Shown one piece after another: positions 1 through 8,173 of a DNA stretch of 64,000 bases (position 1 is the first letter of the stretch; every line of letters starts with the position of its first letter). The stretch comes from an uncultured Corynebacterium sp. (GTDB taxonomy: Bacteria > Actinomycetota > Actinomycetes > Mycobacteriales > Mycobacteriaceae), in assembly GCF_946222305.1 (NCBI RefSeq), contig NZ_CAMIHZ010000002.1, positions 1 through 64,000 on the forward strand. The letters run 5' to 3'. The notes under the pieces are model-generated. The model saw only the letters and a list, made by a program, of their open reading frames with translations, was not told where the DNA came from and ran no database searches. The position numbers and the translations under genes are program-made.

Positions 1-267
1 TCGGTCGGGGGGTGTGACGGAGGGATTTCTGCGTTGGGGGTCGGTTTGACAGCGTATGTTTGATTTTTAAGGCTTCTGCAAGGGGGGTGTCGTGACCCAA
101 CTTTATACTCCTTATCAAGTGAAGACCTTGGCCTCCGGTACGGGCTAAGGGGGATCTAACGGCAAGAATGAACTAACGAACACTGTTTCGATTCGGTCGG
201 TTGCTGTGAATGAGGAGTCATGTTCAAGGCGCCACTCACGAGCCGCTACATGCAAGGGGAGGAAATA

Positions 268-1758
268 ATGTTCGACCACACTGCACAACCGTATGAAGAC
301 AACAATCACCAAAACCAAAACGAGAACACTAACAAGATCCAAGCCTCTGGCGACAACGGGCCCCAAGATGGGAACCATGGCGGGAATCAAGACGGGAACC
401 ATGGCGGGAATCTCGAAAAACAAAGCAACAACAGTGGGAACCAACCAGAGCCGATGGACTTGTTCGGTCACCTCATTGGGCAACAGCAGGGGAAGGGTGC
501 CAGAGATTCAAACGCCCCCAGATTGGGTCCCTCACCTAGTTGGAGAGTGACCGATTCCGATGATGACTTGAGCGTTGCGATCTGTGCGATCAACCGGGCC
601 CATGTGCGGCTCGCCAAAACAGTTACGCCGGATATGGATGATTGCGTGTCTGATGTTCAGACGAGATTGTGTGTCAGGCTGGGTTTACCCGAATTTCGGG
701 CACTCACCCTTGTGGAAATTGGTCTGATGTTCGAAAGATTTCCTTCCTTGGCGGAGCTAGGGGAAACAGGTGCGTATTCCCTGGAGATTTGGCGCCTCGT
801 CTCGGAGGGCTTAGCCGCGGTGAGTGATGAAGTGGCGCCCATTGTTGAGCCTCTTGTCTTGACCGCGATCTCACCGACAGTCAGGAATCAGGCCATGCTC
901 GGGAGCGGGACGATTCGGCGTCGAATAAAAGAAATAGTTAGTGAACATGAACCCTCGGCGCGGCCGAGAGATCCAGACGACAATCCCCCGCCCGATGAGA
1001 GCGGGGATGGAGTCGACGAGGGTGGGGCGGAGCAGCCGGCATTGCGGCTCGATATTGACGAGCGAGCAGATGAGACGACCGAATTCTTTTTGAGTCTCCC
1101 GAAGTTGGAGGCCGCGGAGTTAACGGCTGCCTTGGACAATGTGCGTTTGAAGGAGAACTGTTCGCGGGCGGAGGCGTTGATGAAGTTGATCCGGGGTGAG
1201 ACGAAGGCCGAAGTTAGCCTCAATCTGTATCGCCGGGTTGACCTGCCAGATTCTAAGATTTGGGCCGCCGGTGGATGGCTCACACCAATGGCGACCGAGG
1301 AATGGTTGAAGCGGGTTACCCATATTCAGGCGCCGGGGAAGGCGAATAACAAGGGGTATGCGCCAACTCCGATCGTTCGGGCGAGTGTCGAAGGTAGGGA
1401 TGGGACCTGTCGATTTCCTGGATGTGAGGTGCCGGCGCACAAATGTCAGCTCGACCATGTGCAAAGGTACAACCACCGAAATCCCGAGAAGGGAGGTGCC
1501 ACGGACACCTCGAACCTTCACTGTTTATGCGCCAAGCACCACAATGCGAAGACCACGGGAGCCTGGGATGTCACCATCGACGAGGACGGGTTGGAGACAT
1601 GGACAAGCCACGGCGATGGTCACACGGTAATGACGACGCCCAACGGCCCGCTTGGAAGAGAAACATTCCGACACCGAGCGGTGCGACGGACTTTAGCCTT
1701 AGCGGAGTACAACCGCAGGCGTCAGCAACGGGACTTGGAGGATGAACCGCCGTTCTAA
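268..1758 (+). CDS. DUF222 / HNH endonuclease domain protein
   Basis: This 496-residue protein is of the actinobacterial DUF222-HNH type (the 13E12 repeat family). The C-terminal HNH module is clear: CRFPGC, then a Cys, DH, a GG turn, NLHCLC and KHH, which is the zinc-bracketed nuclease fold. The N-terminal 70 residues are a low-complexity Asn/Gly/Gln tail with two copies of an eight-residue GNHGGN repeat. The start at 268 is preferred because GGGGAGGA lies just upstream; an ATG at 220 has no such signal. Family members are multicopy in actinobacteria and behave like mobile or defence-type genes, but no biochemical role is established for this one. It sits where mshA precedes the YbjN gene in M. 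tuberculosis. Confidence 0.85.
   Translation: MFDHTAQPYEDNNHQNQNENTNKIQASGDNGPQDGNHGGNQDGNHGGNLEKQSNNSGNQPEPMDLFGHLIGQQQGKGARDSNAPRLGPSPSWRVTDSDDDLSVAICAINRAHVRLAKTVTPDMDDCVSDVQTRLCVRLGLPEFRALTLVEIGLMFERFPSLAELGETGAYSLEIWRLVSEGLAAVSDEVAPIVEPLVLTAISPTVRNQAMLGSGTIRRRIKEIVSEHEPSARPRDPDDNPPPDESGDGVDEGGAEQPALRLDIDERADETTEFFLSLPKLEAAELTAALDNVRLKENCSRAEALMKLIRGETKAEVSLNLYRRVDLPDSKIWAAGGWLTPMATEEWLKRVTHIQAPGKANNKGYAPTPIVRASVEGRDGTCRFPGCEVPAHKCQLDHVQRYNHRNPEKGGATDTSNLHCLCAKHHNAKTTGAWDVTIDEDGLETWTSHGDGHTVMTTPNGPLGRETFRHRAVRRTLALAEYNRRRQQRDLEDEPPF
370..412 (+). repeat. In-frame 24-bp direct repeat in the HNH gene
   Basis: Two identical 19-bp copies (370-388 and 394-412) spaced 24 bp apart encode the doubled GNHGGN stretch in the disordered N-terminus. 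The period is a multiple of three, so expansion or contraction would keep the frame. Confidence 0.8.
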
Positions 1759-1773
1759 CCGGGGTAGTTTCGG

Positions 1774-1779
1774 TAGCGT
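1774..1779 (+). promoter_or_regulatory. -10 hexamer TAGCGT, leaderless start of the YbjN gene
   Basis: TAGCGT ends 7 nt before the ATG at 1787, matching the TAnnnT actinobacterial -10 at leaderless spacing. It favours 1787 over the upstream in-frame ATG at 1742. The GGAGG at 1781-1785 is too close to the ATG to act as a Shine-Dalgarno. Confidence 0.5.
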
Positions 1780-1786
1780 TGGAGGC

Positions 1787-2392
1787 ATGGATCGTAAAGG
1801 TATCTGCGCATTGCTCGACGAAGCTGAGGTTGAGTACCAAGAACACGAGGACAACGTGGTCGTGGTTCTGCCCGGTGAGAAGCGCCTGAAGACAAATTGC
1901 ATCTTCATTCCGCAGCAGGGAACGTTCCGCGTGGAGGCATTCATCTGCCGCAAGGTGGAGGAGGCCCACGAGGAGGTCTACCGACTGCTGCTGCAGGCTA
2001 ACCGACGCAGCTTCGGCGTGCACTACACGCTGGATCAAAACGACGACATTTACTTGGTGGGACAGTTCCCGGATTCCACGAACGCTGATGACCTCCAGCA
2101 GATTTTGGGCCAGGTGCTCGAGCGTGCGGATGCGGATTTCAACCGAATCCTGGAGCGCGGTTTCGCATCCTCCATCCGCCACGAGTGGGCTTGGCGCTTG
2201 TCTCGTGGGGAGCCGACGTTCAACCTAGCTGCGTTTGCGCATCTCAAACCCAGTGAGGCCGAGATCAACTTGCTGGCACCACCGCCGGGGTCCAAGTTGG
2301 CGTCGGATATACACAACCCCAGCGCGACCGAGACGGAGAAGGCAGAAGACACAGACCCCCAAAGGAGGAACCCCGAAACCGAAGAGAACTAG
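1787..2392 (+). CDS. YbjN domain-containing protein
   Basis: This 201-residue protein matches the YbjN family (type III secretion chaperone-like fold). It has an N-terminal alpha/beta domain with a VVVVLPGEKRLKTN strand, an RVEAFICRK core and HYTLDQNDDIYLVGQ, then a helical region and a charged, Pro/Glu-rich tail. It is the positional counterpart of Rv0487, which lies in the mshA-YbjN-gpmA-senX3-regX3 block of mycobacteria. Its molecular function is unknown. An alternative start at 1742 would overlap the HNH gene; the 1787 start is supported by the upstream -10 hexamer. Confidence 0.8.
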   Translation: MDRKGICALLDEAEVEYQEHEDNVVVVLPGEKRLKTNCIFIPQQGTFRVEAFICRKVEEAHEEVYRLLLQANRRSFGVHYTLDQNDDIYLVGQFPDSTNADDLQQILGQVLERADADFNRILERGFASSIRHEWAWRLSRGEPTFNLAAFAHLKPSEAEINLLAPPPGSKLASDIHNPSATETEKAEDTDPQRRNPETEEN

Positions 2393-2500
2393 AACACGCA
2401 GCGGGGGCAGAAGTGGGCGCCTTCGCGGAAGGGGTAGTGGGCGCCTTCGTGAACGGGAAAGCAGCGCCAGAAACCGGGCTGGGTGTGGCAATATAGAGGC

Positions 2501-3283
2501 ATGACTGAGCAAACCTCCTTGAAGAAGCCATCTGAAGCTCGCGGTACCCTGATCCTGCTGCGTCACGGCCAGTCCGAGTGGAACGCTTCCAACCAATTCA
2601 CTGGTTGGGTTGACGTTGCGCTCACCGAGAAAGGTCGTCAGGAAGCCGTTCACGGCGGTGAAATGCTGAAGGAAGCGGGCCTCAAGCCTGAGGTGCTGTA
2701 CACCTCCCTGCTGCGTCGCGCGATCACGACCGCTGCTCTCGCTCTAGATGCTGCCGACCGCCACTGGATTCCAGTGATTCGTGATTGGCGCTTGAATGAG
2801 CGTCACTACGGTGCGCTGCAGGGACTCAACAAGGCTGAAACCAAGGAGAAGTACGGCGAAGACCAGTTCATGAGCTGGCGCCGTTCCTACGACACCCCAC
2901 CACCAGCAATCGACACGGACAACGAGTACGCCCAGACCAACGATCCGCGTTACTCCAATCTCGACGAAATCCCACGCACCGAGTGCCTCTTGGATGTTGT
3001 GAAGCGCTTCATCCCTTACTACCAAGAGGAAATCGAGCCACGCCTCGCCAAGGGCGAGACAGTTCTCGTGGCGGCTCACGGCAACTCCCTACGCGCGCTG
3101 GTTAAGCACTTGGACAACATCAGCGATGAGGACATTGCGGGACTGAACATCCCAACCGGCATCCCGCTGGTTTACTTCACCGACGCCGACGGCAACGTGC
3201 TCAATCCAGGTGGCAACTACCTGGATCCGGAAGCTGCTGCTGCAGGCGCGGCTGCTGTTGCCGCTCAGGGCGAAAACAAGTAG
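2501..3283 (+). CDS. gpmA: 2,3-bisphosphoglycerate-dependent phosphoglycerate mutase
   Basis: This cytosolic glycolytic enzyme interconverts 3-phosphoglycerate and 2-phosphoglycerate using a 2,3-bisphosphoglycerate-primed histidine. The catalytic signature LLRHGQSEWN lies near residue 18, followed by the substrate loop NQFTGWVD, RRAITTA and the proton-donor segment NERHYGALQGLNKAET; the second active-site His is in AAHGNSLRA. At 260 residues it has the usual family length plus an Ala-rich tail. The ATG at 2501 is chosen over an upstream in-frame ATG at 2483 because the family N-terminus starts there. It lies directly upstream of senX3, as in other corynebacteria and mycobacteria. Confidence 0.97.
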   Translation: MTEQTSLKKPSEARGTLILLRHGQSEWNASNQFTGWVDVALTEKGRQEAVHGGEMLKEAGLKPEVLYTSLLRRAITTAALALDAADRHWIPVIRDWRLNERHYGALQGLNKAETKEKYGEDQFMSWRRSYDTPPPAIDTDNEYAQTNDPRYSNLDEIPRTECLLDVVKRFIPYYQEEIEPRLAKGETVLVAAHGNSLRALVKHLDNISDEDIAGLNIPTGIPLVYFTDADGNVLNPGGNYLDPEAAAAGAAAVAAQGENK

Positions 3284-3290
3284 CTACCTT

Positions 3291-3330
3291 CACCTGTGAG
3301 CACTGAACTACACCTGTGAGCATTGAACTA
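3291..3330 (+). repeat. Tandem 20-bp duplication spanning the senX3 start
   Basis: 3291-3310 and 3311-3330 are copies of the same 20-mer differing at one base (cactgaacta versus cattgaacta). Each carries a GTGAGC. The second GTG is the senX3 start. The first opens a seven-codon frame (MSTELHL) whose TGA stop overlaps the senX3 GTG. Confidence 0.85.
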
Positions 3331-4572
3331 ATCGGGGGAATCCTCGCTGGATTGGCCGTTGGCATTGTCATCGGCCTTTTCGTCATGTGGGTCTACCGCA
3401 AGAACATGAAGGCCCGCCGGAACGTGAACACCCGCCGCGAGCTACAAAGCGACCGGGTGTCCACCGTCTCCCAAGTCCTCCACCACGCCATTCAGTCCGC
3501 GCCGACCGCAGTAGCGGTCGTGGACAAACGGCGCAAAGTGGTGCTGTCCAACCCCAGTGCTCACGAGCTCGGCCTCGTTCACGAACGAGCCCTGAACTCC
3601 GCTGTGTGGAATGTCGTGGAGAAAGTTCTCGCGGACCACGAACCTAGGGAGGTGAACTTCCTCCCACCCCCGCGTCGCAGCGATCGGCCGGTCATCGCCG
3701 TCGCCGGCCAAGTCCAGCTGCTGTCGCTGGTCGACGACCGTTTCGTCGTCATCTACGCCGCCGATGATTCCGAACACGTCCGCATGGAATCCGCCCGCCG
3801 CGACTTCGTGGCAAACGTCTCCCACGAGCTGAAAACACCCGTCGGCGCAGTCAGCCTGCTGGTGGAAACCATGATGGAGGTCAAGGACGACCCAGACGCT
3901 GTGGAATACTTCGGCGGAAAACTCCACCGCGAAGTGGCGCGCATGAACCAGATGATCACCGAACTGATCAGTCTGTCCAAACTCCAAGGCGCCGAATCCC
4001 TCCCAGACCCGGACATCCTGAGCGTGGACAAGATCATCGACGAAGCCATTGACCGTTCCCGCATGACCGCCGAAGCCGTGGGCATTGAACTGAAAACCGA
4101 TGACAAGAGCGGCGCAATGGTCCGCGGTGACCAAAGTCTGCTGGTCACGAGCGTCACCAACCTCATCACGAACGCCATCAACTACTCGCCAGAAGGCACT
4201 CCCGTTTCGATCTCGCGGGAAGTCATCGACGGCAATGTCATCATCCGCGTTACCGACCGTGGCATCGGCATCTCGCAGGAAGACCAAAAACGCGTGTTCG
4301 AGCGCTTCTTCCGCGTCGACAAAGCCCGTTCGCGCAACACTGGTGGCACCGGGTTAGGCCTCGCCATCGTTAAGCATGTCATGGCCAACCACGGCGGTCG
4401 CGTGACATTATGGTCGCGCCCCGGAACGGGGTCCACATTCGCCCTCGAACTTCCGGCCTATGACGAGGAACAGGCAGGCCCCGCACGCCCCGTTCCTGAG
4501 GAGCCCGTCGTCCCACGAACGAAGCAGATCATCGTGGAGGACGAGGCGTCGGAATCAGAAAAAGATTCCTAA
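3316..4572 (+). CDS. senX3: SenX3-type sensor histidine kinase
   Basis: This membrane sensor kinase is the partner of RegX3 in the phosphate-limitation two-component system of actinobacteria. One N-terminal membrane helix (residues 3-26) is followed by a PAS-like region (about 50-150), a HisKA domain with the phosphoacceptor in NVSHELKTPVGA (about 172) and a HATPase domain with the N box (TNLITNAINYS), DRGIGI, FRVDKARS and GTGLGLAI. The C-terminal 30 residues are acidic. The GTG start has no Shine-Dalgarno and lies in the second copy of a tandem duplication. It follows gpmA by 32 nt. In mycobacteria regX3 follows directly, but here a CDF-like gene intervenes. Confidence 0.93.
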   Translation: MSIELIGGILAGLAVGIVIGLFVMWVYRKNMKARRNVNTRRELQSDRVSTVSQVLHHAIQSAPTAVAVVDKRRKVVLSNPSAHELGLVHERALNSAVWNVVEKVLADHEPREVNFLPPPRRSDRPVIAVAGQVQLLSLVDDRFVVIYAADDSEHVRMESARRDFVANVSHELKTPVGAVSLLVETMMEVKDDPDAVEYFGGKLHREVARMNQMITELISLSKLQGAESLPDPDILSVDKIIDEAIDRSRMTAEAVGIELKTDDKSGAMVRGDQSLLVTSVTNLITNAINYSPEGTPVSISREVIDGNVIIRVTDRGIGISQEDQKRVFERFFRVDKARSRNTGGTGLGLAIVKHVMANHGGRVTLWSRPGTGSTFALELPAYDEEQAGPARPVPEEPVVPRTKQIIVEDEASESEKDS

Positions 4573-4628
4573 AGCCCCTGCAGCCCGTAGATTCCCTGCT
4601 ATCCCAAAGTCCGCCGCACCCCGTGTGC

Positions 4629-4634
4629 TAACTT
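4629..4634 (+). promoter_or_regulatory. -10 hexamer TAACTT, leaderless start of the CDF-like gene
   Basis: TAACTT ends 7 nt before the GTG at 4642 and no Shine-Dalgarno is present. This suggests the CDF-like gene, and possibly regX3 downstream, has its own promoter separate from gpmA-senX3. Confidence 0.5.
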
Positions 4635-4641
4635 TGCCTTC

Positions 4642-5247
4642 GTGTTTAGCGCTTCTACCTTGGATTCGCGCGCTCGCCGCATCGTGGCGTGGGTCGCGGG
4701 ACTTAACTTGTTTGGCTTCGGGTTGGAACTCGTGGTCGCTGCGGCCATCGGTTCTGCTTCCTTGTTTGCCGACGCCGCCGATTTCTTAGAAGATTTCCTC
4801 ATTAACCTGCTGGTTCTCACCGCTTTGGGGTGGTCCGTGGCGAGCCGGAAGAAGGCGAGCTTCGGCCTTGCCGGGCTGATCCTTATTCCGGCGTTGGCGG
4901 CGTTTGGAACCGCGATCTGGAAAATGATCAGCGGCCAGCCTCCGGAGGCAATTTCGCTATCGGTTACCGCGATCATCGCGATGATCATCAACCTGGTGTG
5001 TGCATTGCTGCTCATGAATCTGCGCCGTTCGGAAAGCGCACTTGTTCGTGGTGCGTGGCTGGCTGCGCGCAACGATGTACTGGCCAACCTGCTGATCTTG
5101 GGTGCGGGCGTGGTGATTATTTGTTGGCACAGCGCGTGGCCGGACATTGTCGTCGGGCTGGTGATTGGTGTTATCAATCTGTCCGCAGCCAAGGAAGTTT
5201 TCGAACAGGCTCGCGCAGAGAATCCCGAACTGGAGATGGACGAATAA
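4642..5247 (+). CDS. Cation-diffusion-facilitator-like membrane protein
   Basis: This 201-residue protein has about six hydrophobic helices arranged like the membrane domain of cation diffusion facilitators. The second helix carries SLFADAADFLEDFL, where a DxxxD pair occupies the usual metal-ligand position. In the fifth helix, ARNDVLANLL aligns with the usual HxxxD site, but the His appears to be missing. It lacks the cytoplasmic C-terminal metal-binding domain, ending in an acidic tail right after the last helix. It could be a divergent CDF transporter or a non-transporting relative; the substrate cannot be inferred. It lies between senX3 and regX3. Confidence 0.7.
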   Translation: MFSASTLDSRARRIVAWVAGLNLFGFGLELVVAAAIGSASLFADAADFLEDFLINLLVLTALGWSVASRKKASFGLAGLILIPALAAFGTAIWKMISGQPPEAISLSVTAIIAMIINLVCALLLMNLRRSESALVRGAWLAARNDVLANLLILGAGVVIICWHSAWPDIVVGLVIGVINLSAAKEVFEQARAENPELEMDE

Positions 5248-5345
5248 CACCCCCTATTCGAACTGGTTACCGCGCAAGAAACGTTCGATGACGGTAACAT
5301 TCACAGCAGGTAAACCTGCAAATTGTGGAAGGTCATTTTCGCATC

Positions 5346-6038
5346 GTGACGAGCGTTTTGATTGTTGAAGACGAAGAGTCTTTGGCCGAGCCATTGGCGT
5401 TCCTGCTGAAAAAGGAGGGCTTTGAGGTTCATCTCGCCGCAGATGGCCCGACGGCTCTCGATACTTTTGCGGCCCAGGACATCGATATCGTGCTGCTGGA
5501 CCTCATGCTGCCAGGGATGTCGGGCACGGAAGTCTGCCGTCAACTGCGCCAAACCTCATCGGTTCCCGTGATCATGGTGACCGCTCGCGATAGCGAAATC
5601 GACAAGGTTGTGGGGCTAGAGCTCGGCGCGGATGACTACGTGACCAAGCCATACTCCGCCCGCGAGTTGATCGCCCGTATCCGAGCGGTGCTGCGCCGTG
5701 GCGGGGACACCGAACACGCGGAGGAAGCTGACGAAGGACAGATCCTGCGCGAAGACCGCGTGATGATGGACGTGGAGCGCCACATCGTCACTGTGGACGG
5801 CGAACCAGTGCCCATGCCGCTCAAGGAATTCGATCTACTGGAATACCTCATGCGCAACTCCGGTCGCGTGCTCACTCGTGGCCAGCTCATCGACCGCGTG
5901 TGGGGTGTGGACTATGTCGGCGATACCAAGACCCTCGACGTCCACATCAAGCGCCTGCGCTCCAAGATTGAACGCCACCCCTCCCGACCACAGCTCCTGC
6001 TGACCGTGCGCGGGTTGGGCTACAAGTTCGAGGGTTAG
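5346..6038 (+). CDS. regX3: RegX3-type response regulator
   Basis: This OmpR/PhoB-family regulator is phosphorylated by SenX3. The receiver domain (1-120) has the acidic EDEE pair, the phosphoacceptor Asp in VLLDLMLPGMSG and the conserved Lys in YVTKPYSARELIARI. The winged-helix domain (about 135-230) contains LKEFDLLEYLMRN, GQLIDRVWG and KTLDVHIKRLRSKIE with RGLGYKFEG. GTG at 5346 gives the family N-terminus (MTSVLIVEDEE); an in-frame GTG at 5325 is the alternative. Its stop overlaps that of the convergent gene by four bases. Confidence 0.94.
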   Translation: MTSVLIVEDEESLAEPLAFLLKKEGFEVHLAADGPTALDTFAAQDIDIVLLDLMLPGMSGTEVCRQLRQTSSVPVIMVTARDSEIDKVVGLELGADDYVTKPYSARELIARIRAVLRRGGDTEHAEEADEGQILREDRVMMDVERHIVTVDGEPVPMPLKEFDLLEYLMRNSGRVLTRGQLIDRVWGVDYVGDTKTLDVHIKRLRSKIERHPSRPQLLLTVRGLGYKFEG

Positions 6039-7099
6039 CGCTTGGCTGCCGCTGTTGCCGGGTGAATGGCGAGAAGGGGAAAGCCGCTGGGGGATACCTT
6101 TGCCATCGCCTCCCGCTGGCGGCAATGCTCGGCTAGGACCTCGTAGGAGGCCTCTCCGATGAGCTCGACGAGTTCATCGCGGTGGGTCGCCCAGATTGCT
6201 TGCGATTCGGTACCCGCGTTGTCACCGGAGTCATCGGCGACCGCATGACAGTTCGGATCTGTTGTGCAGTACCAGTCGAAGTCCTCACCGCCATCGCCCC
6301 AACCCCGGCGGTTGTATTCCGTGATGGTGGTTCGCAACTGCTCGCGACCATCGGGTCGGGTCTCCCAATCCTCCAACCGGCGCAGGGGCAGCTGCCAGCA
6401 AACTTCGGGCTTTGCAACGGTCAACGGCACATCATTTTTTAGTGCCCATCCATGCAGAGCACACCCTTTATTGCCCGCGAAGTCCGCTCGGTTGGCAAAA
6501 ACACACGCACCATTTGTGGTGATGGTCTTGAGCGCGGGTTCCATTTCACCCTCGTCGTTTTCCAGCTCATCCCATTTCAGCCACGGTTCAAGATCGTTGT
6601 CCGCATCAGGAGGATCCCCGGCACTGTCGCCAGAACTCTTCCTGCCCAAACACCATTGGCGTAGCTGCCAATCCTCATCGGTGAGAGCTTCGGCCACTGT
6701 CTTTAACGCCTCGCGGTCATCGTCGTCGGTGAGGAACGCACCGTGAGAGCAGCAGCCTACATCGGGGTTGGAAGAGTCGATCCCGTGGCAAGCACTCGTG
6801 CCGAAACGGCAGCGATACGTTGAAAGCAGCCATGTCAGGTCCACCTGAATGATGTGTTCCGAATCTTCGGGGTTGAGGAACTCCAGCCACTCGCGTGGGT
6901 AATCCACCGGCAGTTCATGTCCCGCCCGCACGGAGAGATCCGCGTTCGTCCCTTCAGGGAAACCGCTGGCCACCGAGGTGGAATCGGGGACGGGGCAGGG
7001 CGGCGTCGGAGAAGAAGACAGGGAGGAAGAAGGTAAAGAAGAATGTGAAGATATAGAAGAACGCATATCAGGGCTAGAAGAGTTCGAAGGTCCACTCAC
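6035..7099 (-). CDS. Conserved Cys-rich protein (Rv0495c family)
   Basis: This 354-residue protein of unknown function is conserved beside ppx/gppA in corynebacteria and mycobacteria (Rv0495c). After a Ser/Pro-rich, probably disordered N-terminus of about 60 residues it carries a cysteine cluster: CRFGTSACHG, GCCSHGAF, GACVFANR, GCALHGWALK and EVCWQLP, then a CTTDPNCH pair near the C-terminus. The spacing resembles iron- or zinc-chelating YkgJ-like proteins, so metal binding is plausible but inferred. The GTG at 7099 is favoured by a -10 hexamer 7 nt upstream; ATG at 7066 is an alternative. It diverges from ppx with only 32 bp between starts. Confidence 0.75.
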   Translation of the reverse strand: MSGPSNSSSPDMRSSISSHSSLPSSSLSSSPTPPCPVPDSTSVASGFPEGTNADLSVRAGHELPVDYPREWLEFLNPEDSEHIIQVDLTWLLSTYRCRFGTSACHGIDSSNPDVGCCSHGAFLTDDDDREALKTVAEALTDEDWQLRQWCLGRKSSGDSAGDPPDADNDLEPWLKWDELENDEGEMEPALKTITTNGACVFANRADFAGNKGCALHGWALKNDVPLTVAKPEVCWQLPLRRLEDWETRPDGREQLRTTITEYNRRGWGDGGEDFDWYCTTDPNCHAVADDSGDNAGTESQAIWATHRDELVELIGEASYEVLAEHCRQREAMAKVSPSGFPLLAIHPATAAAKR

Positions 7100-7106
7100 G
7101 ATATTT

Positions 7107-7125
7107 ACCGTAGACGCGTTAGGGT
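7107..7125. promoter_or_regulatory. Overlapping divergent leaderless promoters
   Basis: TACGGT on the minus strand (7107-7112) ends 7 nt from the GTG at 7099. TAGGGT on the plus strand (7120-7125) ends 6 nt from the GTG at 7132. Both genes lack a Shine-Dalgarno. The two -10 elements are so close that the polymerases should compete for the same 33-bp region. Confidence 0.5.
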
Positions 7126-7131
7126 AGGGGA

Positions 7132-8067
7132 GTGCGATTAGGTGTGCTTGATGTTGGCAGTAATACGGTCCACCTCGTGGTGGTGGACGCCCACCGCGGT
7201 GGTCCGCCAACCCCGATGAGTAACTGGAAGACTCCGATGCGTCTGGTGGAGTACCTCGATAAGAAGGGAAACATCAACGATAAAGGCGTGGATAAGCTCC
7301 GCAATGGAGTTGCGCTGGCGAAGGAGATGTCGGAGCAGTTTCGGTGCGAGCAGATGCTGCCGTTTGCCACCTCCGCGATCCGTTCGGCGAAGAATTCCGA
7401 GCAGGTTCTGGACACTATTGAGAAGGACACCGGTGTTCGCCTGCGGATTCTCACGGGGGAGGAAGAAGCCCGATTAACCTTCCTGGCTGTGCGCCGTTGG
7501 TATGGCTGGTCTGCTGGTCGGATCTGCGACCTCGATATCGGTGGCGGTTCTTTGGAAATGTCCGTCGGCGTGGATGAAAACCCGGATGTGGCGTGCAGCT
7601 TGGATCTGGGTGCCGGCCGGCTGACGCGGCAGTGGTTTGAGACCGACCCGCCGTCGCGGAAAGCTGTTGCTGCGCTTCGCGAATATATTGACGCCGAATT
7701 GGAATCGCCTGTTGAGAAGTTATTGGATGCCGGGCCAATCGATTTGGCTGTGGGTACTTCCAAGACTTTTAGGATGCTGGCTCGACTGACTGGCGCTGCG
7801 CCGTCTTCGGCTGGTCCGCGAGTGAAGCGCACGCTGACTCAGGCTGGCCTACGCCAGCTTATTGCCTTCATTTCGCGCATGACAGCTGCGGACCGGGCGG
7901 AGCTGGAAGGTGTGAGCTCCGATCGCTCTTACCAAGTGGTGGCGGGTGCCCTCGTGGCGGAGGCCACGATGCGCAAGTTGGAGATTGATTCGTTGCACAT
8001 TTGCCCGTGGGCGCTGCGCGAAGGCGTGATTTTCTACCACACGGATCAAGAGGAACTATTGCGATAA
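7132..8067 (+). CDS. Exopolyphosphatase / pppGpp phosphatase family protein
   Basis: This 311-residue Ppx/GppA protein has the actin-like ATPase fold and acts on polyphosphate or (p)ppGpp. The N-terminal phosphate loop is GVLDVGSNTVHLVVVDA, followed by PFATSAIRSAKNS and the second loop DIGGGSLEMSVG. It has the short actinobacterial length, like Rv0496, without the C-terminal HD domain of E. coli Ppx. Proximity to senX3-regX3, the phosphate-sensing system, fits a role in phosphate or stringent metabolism. The GTG start is leaderless. Which phosphoanhydride it prefers cannot be read from sequence. Confidence 0.9.
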   Translation: MRLGVLDVGSNTVHLVVVDAHRGGPPTPMSNWKTPMRLVEYLDKKGNINDKGVDKLRNGVALAKEMSEQFRCEQMLPFATSAIRSAKNSEQVLDTIEKDTGVRLRILTGEEEARLTFLAVRRWYGWSAGRICDLDIGGGSLEMSVGVDENPDVACSLDLGAGRLTRQWFETDPPSRKAVAALREYIDAELESPVEKLLDAGPIDLAVGTSKTFRMLARLTGAAPSSAGPRVKRTLTQAGLRQLIAFISRMTAADRAELEGVSSDRSYQVVAGALVAEATMRKLEIDSLHICPWALREGVIFYHTDQEELLR

Positions 8068-8173
8068 GCCCCTTGTGCATACAACACACGGCGAGTTTTC
8101 GTCCGTTGCGATGGGCAACGGGTAACATATCTGAACTGTAGATTGAGCTTTAGACAATGATGGGACAAAAGGG

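Noticed and set aside
46..109. TTGACA at 46-51 with TATACT at 104-109 as a promoter for the HNH gene
   Set aside because: The spacing between the two hexamers is far too long, and neither has a suitable partner at 16-19 bp.
3442..4287. 281-codon minus-strand frame opposite senX3
   Set aside because: Shadow of a histidine kinase gene whose domains are all present on the plus strand.
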